Positions 45,135 to 53,024 of a stretch of DNA of 64,000 nucleotides are shown piece by piece. The stretch spans positions 22,692 through 86,691 of the forward strand of contig JAIYCE010000059.1 of the NCBI GenBank assembly GCA_027488155.1, read 5' to 3'. The notes under the pieces were generated by a model, which made no database searches, had not been told where the DNA came from, and worked only from the letters and a program-made list of their open reading frames with translations. Source of the stretch: Hyphomicrobiales bacterium. GTDB lineage: Bacteria > Pseudomonadota > Alphaproteobacteria > Rhizobiales > Beijerinckiaceae. A program made the position numbers and the translations under genes. Position 1 is the first letter of the stretch, and each line of letters begins with the position of its first letter.

Positions 45135-45898
45135 CTGAGCTTGCCGCACAACGCCTCTCCGTTTCACTGAGTGGCCGACCCGTCCTGAAGGAGATCGATT
45201 TGATCGCCCGGAGCGGCGAATTGATTTGTATTCTGGGACCGAACGGCGCTGGAAAATCGACTTTGCTACGCGCGCTTGCAGGCCTTCTGAAAACGCGTGG
45301 CGTTACGCTGGATGGTCGCGACATCAACGGCGTGTCGCCAAAAGAGCGCGCCCGTACGATCAGTTGGTTGCCGCAAACGGGACAGGCGGTCTGGCCGCTG
45401 CCTGTACGCTCCCTCGTTGCGCTGGGCCGTATGCCATATGGTGCAACGCTCGACAGTCTGAGCGCACGCGACGATGGCGCGATTGCGGCGGCACTTACAG
45501 CGTGCGATCTCGAGACGCTGGCGGCGCGCGATGTCACCACGCTTTCGGGCGGCGAGCGGGCGCGGGCCTTGCTCGCGCGCGCATTGGCCGTCGAAGCGCC
45601 CATCCTTCTGGCAGACGAGCCCGTATCGGCGCTTGATCCACGCCATCAACTCAGCGTGATGGAGACGCTACAAGCGCAGGCGCAGGCCAACCGGCTCGTG
45701 ATTGTAGTGCTGCATGATCTTGCGCTCGCGGCGCGCTTTGCGGATCGAATCATCCTGATGCAGGCTGGCAGGATCGCAGCCGATGGACCCCCCAATGCGG
45801 TTTTGACGGCAGAGCGGCTCGGCGCGGTGTTCGGGGTCGAGATCGTCACGGTGGAGCGAGACGGCACGCGCGCCGTGCTGCCATGGGCGGCACGCTAG
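45131..45898 (+). CDS. btuD: ABC transporter ATP-binding protein, BtuD-like
   Basis: Walker A GPNGAGKSTLLRAL, LSGGERARALLARALAVEAPILLADEPVSALD. Confidence 0.9.
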   Translation: MTELAAQRLSVSLSGRPVLKEIDLIARSGELICILGPNGAGKSTLLRALAGLLKTRGVTLDGRDINGVSPKERARTISWLPQTGQAVWPLPVRSLVALGRMPYGATLDSLSARDDGAIAAALTACDLETLAARDVTTLSGGERARALLARALAVEAPILLADEPVSALDPRHQLSVMETLQAQAQANRLVIVVLHDLALAARFADRIILMQAGRIAADGPPNAVLTAERLGAVFGVEIVTVERDGTRAVLPWAAR

Positions 45899-45906
45899 AG
45901 CTGACA

Positions 45907-46332
45907 CTAGGCCGAAGTGCGGTTTCCATGGACGCAGAGATCGGTCACAACCCAAGAGCGGTTCACTTTGCGCACAAGGCCCTTGTGCAAAAGGATCTGC
46001 AATTTGCGGCGCACCGTCTCTCGCGAAAGGCCGGTGAGCCGTGCGAGCTCGATAGCGGTAACTGGCGTAAGGGCCAGCATCATCCGGCTAGAATCCCGAA
46101 CATTGCTGAAATAGACGCTGGTCAGCAGAAACCACGACGCGATATCGATCCGGTGGACACGCTGAAACCGGTCAAAGCTCTCAAATACGATGGTAGCAGT
46201 CTCGGCGGGAAAGGCTGGGAGGGACGCGGAAGACGGAACAGTCATAATTGCTTCATTTTTGATCAATGAATTTTCAAGCGCTACGGGCTGGAATGGCGGC
46301 CACAAACGGAGTTTGAGCGGCAGGGTAGCCAC
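45907..46332 (-). CDS. Small winged-HTH protein (Crp-like DNA-binding motif, no sensor domain)
   Basis: LTPVTAIELARLTGLSRETVRRKLQILLHKGLVRKVNRSWVVTDL; start uncertain (alternative ATG at 46245). Confidence 0.6.
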   Translation of the reverse strand: MATLPLKLRLWPPFQPVALENSLIKNEAIMTVPSSASLPAFPAETATIVFESFDRFQRVHRIDIASWFLLTSVYFSNVRDSSRMMLALTPVTAIELARLTGLSRETVRRKLQILLHKGLVRKVNRSWVVTDLCVHGNRTSA

Positions 46333-46491
46333 GGTGTTTCACCCCAACCGGGTGGGATTCAACCATATTTCGATCCAGAAAGGAAATAGCGGCAACGACA
46401 AGGTCCCCATTCAATCCGTTTTGGCATCACAAATCATGGGCACCGGCTGGGCCATGCCATAAACATTGTTCTCCCTAGGCGTAGCGCGTCA

Positions 46492-46833
46492 ATGAACCAG
46501 CCAACTGAAATTCTGAACCTCGCAACACGCGTGAAAAAAGCCCTTGCAGGGGTCTTCAAATTTCGCGCCGCTACCAGCCTCGATATTGAGCAGGTTCTGA
46601 TCTATCTCGCGCTGGGTAGCATGAATTTGGAAGGATCGCACAGCACGGTCGTCACCGTCCAACCGGTCAATATTGCAACACTCTGCCAAGCAATCGACTT
46701 GCCGCGCGAAACGGTGCGGCGAAAGCTCATGCAGCTTGAAGACCAAAAATTTGTACGACGGTCGGCCGCCGGATTTTTCATCGACGATCTCAATCGCTGG
46801 AGCGAACTCGCAAGTCGTCTTGGCTTGTTATAA
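46492..46833 (+). CDS. Small winged-HTH protein, apparent paralogue of 45907-46332
   Basis: VQPVNIATLCQAIDLPRETVRRKLMQLEDQKFVRRSAAGFFIDDLNRW; shares RETVRRKL and layout with the divergent neighbour. Confidence 0.65.
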   Translation: MNQPTEILNLATRVKKALAGVFKFRAATSLDIEQVLIYLALGSMNLEGSHSTVVTVQPVNIATLCQAIDLPRETVRRKLMQLEDQKFVRRSAAGFFIDDLNRWSELASRLGLL

Positions 46834-46886
46834 GAAAACGGCCAGGACTGGCCCGGCCGCTCTCTCATTCTTCATAGAAGCTGACT

Positions 46887-47861
46887 TTACTGCGCAACCG
46901 CGCCCGCGGCCTTGATCACCGGCGTCCAACGGGCGACTTCCTGCGCCACGAAGGTGCCAAGTGCTTCCTGCGTCTGGCCAGCCTTGTCCGGCAGGACAGC
47001 GCCAAGATCGAGCAGGCGCTTGCGCGTATTTTCATCGCTCAACGCTTTACCGAGCGCATCGTTAAGCTTCGCCGTGATGTCTTTCGGCGCACCCTTCGGC
47101 GCGAAAACGGCGTTCCACGCGCTAACCTGATATTCGGGAAGACCCGCTTCCTTCGTGGTTGGCACGTCTGGCAAGGCCGGCGAGCGCTCAGGTGTCGCAA
47201 TCGCATACGCCTTGATGTTGCCACCCTTAATCTGTTCGACAAGGTTGACGATCTGGTCGCACATGAAATCGACCTGACCGGAGACAAGGTCGTTCAGCGC
47301 AGGGCCGGTGCCCCTGAAGGGAACCTGTGTCGGCTTGAGACCAGCCTGCGCATTCAGCAGCAAGCATGTGGTGTGCGAGACAGAGCCGATACCGGCATGA
47401 GCCTCGTTGATTTTGTCTCCATCCGCTTTCGCCTTAGCGAGGAATTCCTTCAAATCCTTGGCCGGAAAATTCTTCTTCGCGACGATCAAGATCGGCGTGC
47501 CAGCGGCCATTCCGATCGGTTCGAAATCTTTGGTCGGATCGTATTTGAGATTGGGATAGAGCGCAGGTGCAGCACCATGCGTTCCCATGTGTCCCATCAT
47601 GATTGTGTAGCCATCGGGGGCCGATTGCGCCGCGCGAGTCGTACCCGTGGTGCCGCCTGCACCGGCGACGTTTTCGACAACGATCTGCTGGCCGAGCGTT
47701 TTCGACATACTGTCGGCGACGATGCGCGCGATCACATCGGTCGGCCCGCCAGCTGCAAAAGGCACGATCATGGTGATCGGTTTCGCAGGATAGGATTGAG
47801 CCCAAGCGGGTCCGGCAGCCAGAACGGCCGCCAAGCCCAGAGCCGATAGTATGGATTTCAT
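46887..47861 (-). CDS. tctC: Tripartite tricarboxylate transporter substrate-binding protein (TctC/Bug)
   Basis: Signal peptide, YPAKPITMIVPFAAGGPTDVIARIVADSMSKTLGQQIVVENVAGAGGTTGTTRAAQSAPDGYTIMMG. Confidence 0.95.
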   Translation of the reverse strand: MKSILSALGLAAVLAAGPAWAQSYPAKPITMIVPFAAGGPTDVIARIVADSMSKTLGQQIVVENVAGAGGTTGTTRAAQSAPDGYTIMMGHMGTHGAAPALYPNLKYDPTKDFEPIGMAAGTPILIVAKKNFPAKDLKEFLAKAKADGDKINEAHAGIGSVSHTTCLLLNAQAGLKPTQVPFRGTGPALNDLVSGQVDFMCDQIVNLVEQIKGGNIKAYAIATPERSPALPDVPTTKEAGLPEYQVSAWNAVFAPKGAPKDITAKLNDALGKALSDENTRKRLLDLGAVLPDKAGQTQEALGTFVAQEVARWTPVIKAAGAVAQ

Positions 47862-47941
47862 GGCATTCTCCCTTGAGATGTTCTTGTTTTCAATTCCGCC
47901 GTCCCAGTCAGATTCCGCGGACGGCTTGGTCCGTGAACAGC

Positions 47942-49444
47942 TTATTCCGTGAATACCTCGTCACGGCCCTTACGGATCGCGGGCAAGAGCGCAATGACCA
48001 ACATGATGGCAGCCACCAGCAACAACCCACCCGAAACAGGTCGCTCCACAAATGTGGCAAAACTGCCGCGTGACAAGATGAGCGCTTGTCGCAGCTTCTC
48101 TTCCATCAACTTGCCGAGCACGAAGCCAAGCAGCAATGGGGCAGGCTCATAGCCGAATTTGAGCAGGGCATAGCCGACCAGACCGAAAAAGGCGGTGAAT
48201 ATCACGTCCGATGTCGAATTGTTGATCGAGTAGATCCCGATGCAGCAGAACAGCAGAATAGCCGGATACAGCAGGCTGTAGGGCACCTTCAGCAGGCGGA
48301 CCCAGAGCCCGACGAGCGGGAGGTTGATGATGAGCAGCATCAGATTGCCAACCCACATCGAAGCGATCATGCCCCAGAACAATTGCGGGTTCTTCGTCAC
48401 GACCTGAGGGCCGGGAATAATGCCGTGAATGGTCATGGCACCGACCATCAACGCCATCACCGCGTTCGGTGGGATGCCCAGCGTGAGTAATGGGATAAAG
48501 GCCGTCTGCGCCCCGGCATTGTTCGCTGCTTCAGGACCGGCAATGCCCTCGATGGCGCCGCGGCCGAAACGCGACGGCTCCTTTGCGATCTTCTTTTCAA
48601 GTGTGTAGGACGCAAAAGGCCCCAGCACAGCGCCATTGCCCGGTAGAATGCCGAGAACGGCACCAAGACCCGTTCCGCGTAGAATTGGCGGCAAAGCCTG
48701 CTTGAAATCCTCTTTGCTCGGCAAGAGGCGTCCGATTTTGCCGCGCACCACATCACGCGTTTCAGGATTTTCGAGATTGCGGATGATTTCGGCGAAACCG
48801 AAAATACCCATCGCCAAGACTGCAAAATCGACCCCATCCGACAATTCTGCAATACCGAAGGTGAGGCGTTCTTGACCCGTTTCGAGATCGGTGCCGACGG
48901 TCGAGAGCAACAATCCAACCACAATCATCGCGATCGCTTTAGGCAATGAACCACGTGCGAGCACGACGGCAAACACAAGGCCCATAACCATCAACGAGAA
49001 ATATTCCGCCGGGCCAAACAAAAGTGCGAGCTTGGTGAGCGGTGCGCCGAGCGCGGCAATCACCAGCGTGGCAATGCTGCCCGCGATGAACGATCCGATG
49101 GCCGCGATCCCGAGCGCAACACCGGCCCGGCCTTGCCGCGCCATCTGGTGACCATCGAGCGTGGTGACCACACTCGTCGCCTCGCCTGGTATGTTGACGA
49201 GGATCGCCGTCGTCGAGCCGCCATATTGCGCGCCGTAATAAATGCCGGCGAGCATGATGAGCGCGCCTGTCGGATCGATTCCGAACGTGACTGGCAACAA
49301 CATCGCAATCGTAGCGATCGGGCCAACGCCGGGTAGAACGCCGATTAACGTACCAACGAGGCAGCCAAGAAAACAAAGACCAATATTCTTGAGGCTCAGC
49401 GCAGTTGAAAAACCCAGCGCGAGATTATCGACGAATTGTTCCAT
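47942..49444 (-). CDS. tctA: Tripartite tricarboxylate transporter permease TctA
   Basis: GCLVGTLIGVLPGVGPIATIAMLLPVTFGIDPTGALIMLAGIYYGAQYGGSTTAILVNIPGEATSVVTTLDGHQMARQGRAGVAL. Confidence 0.97.
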   Translation of the reverse strand: MEQFVDNLALGFSTALSLKNIGLCFLGCLVGTLIGVLPGVGPIATIAMLLPVTFGIDPTGALIMLAGIYYGAQYGGSTTAILVNIPGEATSVVTTLDGHQMARQGRAGVALGIAAIGSFIAGSIATLVIAALGAPLTKLALLFGPAEYFSLMVMGLVFAVVLARGSLPKAIAMIVVGLLLSTVGTDLETGQERLTFGIAELSDGVDFAVLAMGIFGFAEIIRNLENPETRDVVRGKIGRLLPSKEDFKQALPPILRGTGLGAVLGILPGNGAVLGPFASYTLEKKIAKEPSRFGRGAIEGIAGPEAANNAGAQTAFIPLLTLGIPPNAVMALMVGAMTIHGIIPGPQVVTKNPQLFWGMIASMWVGNLMLLIINLPLVGLWVRLLKVPYSLLYPAILLFCCIGIYSINNSTSDVIFTAFFGLVGYALLKFGYEPAPLLLGFVLGKLMEEKLRQALILSRGSFATFVERPVSGGLLLVAAIMLVIALLPAIRKGRDEVFTE

Positions 49445-49453
49445 AACTGTGGC

Positions 49454-49936
49454 TCACAAAAACGTGATGACAGGGATCGGCAAACGCAGAGCCACTTTGA
49501 AAAGCAGGATACAAAAGGCCGTGAGCACGACCGAGAAGATCAGCGTATGCTTCCAATTGGTTTGCGGATCGGCCGCTCCAGCGATCAGCATGGTCAGCGG
49601 CCCAGCGACCACCAGACCGAAGAGGCGAACCGTGAGCGCGAAGGTGATGATCGAGCCTAAGACGAACAGAAGGCCGCGGAAGCTCCAACGTTCGAAAGCG
49701 ACCCCGGGCCGCAAAGCGCCGATTAGAGCGATGGCGATACCGAACGCGCCCAAAAGGACGGCAAGCGCCGTGGGCAACATGCCCGCACCCATCGAACGCA
49801 AGGTGCCGAGCGGTAAGCCCTTGGCCTGCCAAAACGCAATCAACGCCACCGCAATCAAAAATAGGCCCGCAGCAATATCCTGCGTTCCGCGCGCGGCATG
49901 AGGGACGGATTGATCCCCTGTCTGATCTGGCGCCAT
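49454..49936 (-). CDS. tctB: Tripartite tricarboxylate transporter small membrane subunit TctB
   Basis: Four-TM small protein next to tctA: DIAAGLFLIAVALIAFWQAKGLPLGTLRSMGAGMLPTALAVLLGAFGIAIALIG; start at MAPDQTG. Confidence 0.88.
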   Translation of the reverse strand: MAPDQTGDQSVPHAARGTQDIAAGLFLIAVALIAFWQAKGLPLGTLRSMGAGMLPTALAVLLGAFGIAIALIGALRPGVAFERWSFRGLLFVLGSIITFALTVRLFGLVVAGPLTMLIAGAADPQTNWKHTLIFSVVLTAFCILLFKVALRLPIPVITFL

Positions 49937-50072
49937 AGTCTCCCCCCGTCGAACCGATCTTATGACCGTTTGATCTTTACCTTCAGCATACCATGAGGGG
50001 TGCATTTGGCCAGAGCGCCCGAAATAGGTCCGGGGTCTTGCGCCGGTCGCGGATTCACGGTAGCGGGCGCTC

Positions 50073-50753
50073 ATGGACACGCTTCTTCAATCCGCCATTC
50101 CCATCCTCCAGATCATCTGGATCGACCTTGTGCTTTCGGGCGACAATGCGGTGGTCATCGCATTGGCATGCCGGGATTTACCGCCCAAGCAAAAGCGCAT
50201 GGGGATGATCTTAGGGGCCGGCGTTGCCATCGGCCTGCGGGTCCTGTTCGCGCTGATCGTGACGCAGCTCATGGCGCTGCCCTTCCTCAAGATTGTCGGC
50301 GCGCTGCTCCTGTTCTGGATCGCCTCGAAAATGCTCGTTGAGGAAGAGAGCGAAAAGGACATTCCGGCCAGCGACAAGCTGTGGCAGGCCGTGAAAACGA
50401 TTGCCATCGCCGATGCTGCCATGAGCCTGGACAATGTGCTGGCACTTGCTGCGGTCGCCCGCGGCGATGCCGGTCTTCTGATCTTCGGCCTGGTTGTTTC
50501 GATCCCCCTGATTATTGCAGGCGCTACCTTGGTGATGGCCATGGTTGCCCGCTTCCCCATCCTCGTTTGGGCTGGCGCGGCACTGTTGGGCTGGATTTCT
50601 GGCGAGATGTTCGTTTCCGACCCATATCTTGTGGGCCAATTCGGAGAAGAACTCACCAAAAAGCTCCATTATCCGGCGGCGCTTCTCGGGGCTGTTGTCG
50701 TGGTCGGGATCGGCTACATGCTACGGCGCAAACAAGGGCATCATTCGGCCTGA
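50073..50753 (+). CDS. TerC family (YjbE-type) integral membrane protein
   Basis: IIWIDLVLSGDNAVVIALACRDLPPKQKRMGMILGAG, AIADAAMSLDNVLALAAVARGDAGLLIFGLVVSIPLII. Confidence 0.93.
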   Translation: MDTLLQSAIPILQIIWIDLVLSGDNAVVIALACRDLPPKQKRMGMILGAGVAIGLRVLFALIVTQLMALPFLKIVGALLLFWIASKMLVEEESEKDIPASDKLWQAVKTIAIADAAMSLDNVLALAAVARGDAGLLIFGLVVSIPLIIAGATLVMAMVARFPILVWAGAALLGWISGEMFVSDPYLVGQFGEELTKKLHYPAALLGAVVVVGIGYMLRRKQGHHSA

Positions 50754-50760
50754 CCGTAGC

Positions 50761-51483
50761 ATGAGGCCTTCCGAGAAGCCGGGCATTACACTCACGCGCG
50801 CTGGCCTTGCGGAAGGGGTGCGCCTGACCCTGCCAATTCTACCCAGCATGTCATTGTTCGGGATGGCTTATGGTGCTGCAGCTGCGCAGACCAGCATGAG
50901 CCTTCTTGAAGCTGTGCTCTCATCGTGGATCGTCTTTGCAGGCGCGGCCCAGATGGTGGGGCTAGAACTGTGGCGCGAAGATTGGACCCTCGCGGCCATT
51001 TTAGGCATCGCGCTTATCGTAGGCACTGTGAATTCGCGTCTCATTCTGATGGGCGCGTCCCTCCATTCTTGGCTTGGCGGTCTGCGACCGCTGCTGCGCT
51101 GGCCAAGCCTGTTCTTTCTCACCGATGCGAGTTGGATCATTTCTGAGCGCTATCGTGCACAAGGCGGAACCGACGCCGGAATCTATCTAGGTGCCGGCCT
51201 CCTGTTGTGGCTGGTTTGGGGCGCTGTGACGATCCCCGGCTATTTGATTTCTAGCCTTGTGCCAGATCCGAACAAATTCGGGCTCGACCTTGTGATGCCG
51301 CTGTTCTTCATTCTGATGCTAGTGCCGATGTGGAAGAGCAGTGCCGATCTTGTGCCATGGTGTGTCGCCGGCGCCGTTGCCTCGCTCGTCTGGATGACCG
51401 TGCCGGGCTACGCGTTCATCGTGGCAGGCGCGCTTGCCGGAGCGCTGACCGCAGCCTTTCTGCCGGAGCGCGCGCGTGTCTGA
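50761..51483 (+). CDS. azlC: AzlC family branched-chain amino acid exporter subunit
   Basis: GVRLTLPILPSMSLFGMAYGAAAAQTSMSLLEAVLSSWIVFAGAAQMVGLELW; overlapped by azlD; start at MRPSEKPG. Confidence 0.92.
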   Translation: MRPSEKPGITLTRAGLAEGVRLTLPILPSMSLFGMAYGAAAAQTSMSLLEAVLSSWIVFAGAAQMVGLELWREDWTLAAILGIALIVGTVNSRLILMGASLHSWLGGLRPLLRWPSLFFLTDASWIISERYRAQGGTDAGIYLGAGLLLWLVWGAVTIPGYLISSLVPDPNKFGLDLVMPLFFILMLVPMWKSSADLVPWCVAGAVASLVWMTVPGYAFIVAGALAGALTAAFLPERARV

Positions 51484-51805
51484 GCGTATCGACGAATGGT
51501 TCGCCATCACACCGCTCTCTTTCCTTGCCATTTGTGCCATGATGGCGGCGACCTATTGCTGCCGTGCAGGTGGCTTCTGGCTGATGCAGCACGTACCGTT
51601 GACAGCGCGCGTGCGGCGGGGATTGGCGGCACTCCCGGGCTCAATCGTAATGGCGACCGTCATACCGCTGATGTTGCGCGGCGGGTGGCCCGCAACCATT
51701 GGCATTACGCTCGCCTTTCTTACCATGCTGAAGTTGCGCAATGAGTTAGTTGCGCTCCTCGCTGGGCTTGCCGCCGTTGCAGCCGCCCGCGCGGCTGGAC
51801 TTTGA
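51476..51805 (+). CDS. azlD: AzlD family protein
   Basis: 109 aa small membrane protein, MMAATYCCRAGGFWLM...RRGLAALPGSIVMATVIPLMLRGGWP; overlaps azlC. Confidence 0.9.
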   Translation: MSERIDEWFAITPLSFLAICAMMAATYCCRAGGFWLMQHVPLTARVRRGLAALPGSIVMATVIPLMLRGGWPATIGITLAFLTMLKLRNELVALLAGLAAVAAARAAGL

Positions 51806-51822
51806 GCGGCCCGGCCTCGCAA

Positions 51823-52995
51823 TCAGTTCGGATCGACACCAACCGGCACAATGCCTTTGCCACGGACATAACGAGCAAAGAATACATTATCAGGCCGGAG
51901 CGCATCATGATCGGTTGGCGTGAAAGCAGGATCGTAATTGCGGACCAGACCTTGCCAAGGCGGCAGGCGCTCAAGCGCATCGCGCACGGCGGCAGGTTCA
52001 ACACTCCCTGCCTTCTCAATAGCATAAGCAGCCGCGTACGTTAGATCATAAGCATGAGCAATTCCCACCGGGCTTTCAATGGCCTCAACCGTGGCAAGCG
52101 CGAAACGCTCTTTCAGTGCCGCAAGCACGCGCGTCTTGACCGGGTTGGGCGGGCCATAAAATGAATAAGTTTGAATAACTTTCAAATCGATAGAATGTAA
52201 GGCCTCTCCCACCATTCGCTCGAATGCACCGCCGGTAATTCCCCAATGCGCTAGAATGGGAACATTGCGATGGCGGCTCGCTGCAACTTCACGCGTGAGA
52301 ATAGCCCCTTCCGCTTCGTTGCCAACGAAAATAATGGTTTGTGCGCCATGGCTAACGAGACTGTCGAAATGGGCAATCAAAGTTTTGTCACCCCAATGAT
52401 ACCATTCATTGCCAATGACAGTGACGCCTGCGGCGCTGGCAGCCTTATCGATAGCTGCAACATTGCTACGCCCCCATGCCGTGTTGGGCGTGATCACGCC
52501 AATCTTCTGATGTCCCGATTTGACTGCTTCTGCGATGAATGCAGGGCCGGCCCATGAATCCTTCAACGACAGACGAAACACCCAAGATGGTTTGATCGAC
52601 ATATCGGTGATGGCATCGGCGGAGCCCCATGGATTGAGTAGAAGCGTTTTCAATTCATTGGCGATAGGGGCAACTTCGATATAGGTCGGGCTGAATTTTC
52701 CACCAAACACACCAAGGATTGTGGGGTCTGCCCCGGCTACACGAAAATTATCGACGCCGATGGCCGTAATGCCCTTATTGTCCGATGTCTTGAGTTCAAA
52801 CCGCCGACCGAGCACGCCGCCTTTGGCATTGATCTCATCCATCGCAATGCGAATGCCGCGCTCTATAGACTGGGCAGATGTGCTCGTCTTGTTCCCATAC
52901 TCGGCATCGAGCAACAAATAGACTGGCTCCGATGCCATAACCGATGTGGTTATAACAAGACCGAGAAGCTTGAGGACGATGAAGCGCAACGACAT
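51823..52995 (-). CDS. Periplasmic ligand-binding protein (branched-chain amino acid/Peripla_BP_6 type)
   Basis: Signal peptide, IERGIRIAMDEINAKGGVLGRRFELKTSDNKGITAIGVDNFR...; start at MSLRFIVLK. Confidence 0.9.
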   Translation of the reverse strand: MSLRFIVLKLLGLVITTSVMASEPVYLLLDAEYGNKTSTSAQSIERGIRIAMDEINAKGGVLGRRFELKTSDNKGITAIGVDNFRVAGADPTILGVFGGKFSPTYIEVAPIANELKTLLLNPWGSADAITDMSIKPSWVFRLSLKDSWAGPAFIAEAVKSGHQKIGVITPNTAWGRSNVAAIDKAASAAGVTVIGNEWYHWGDKTLIAHFDSLVSHGAQTIIFVGNEAEGAILTREVAASRHRNVPILAHWGITGGAFERMVGEALHSIDLKVIQTYSFYGPPNPVKTRVLAALKERFALATVEAIESPVGIAHAYDLTYAAAYAIEKAGSVEPAAVRDALERLPPWQGLVRNYDPAFTPTDHDALRPDNVFFARYVRGKGIVPVGVDPN

Positions 52996-53024
52996 GGGAC
53001 CCGACCTACAACATGACAATTGAT

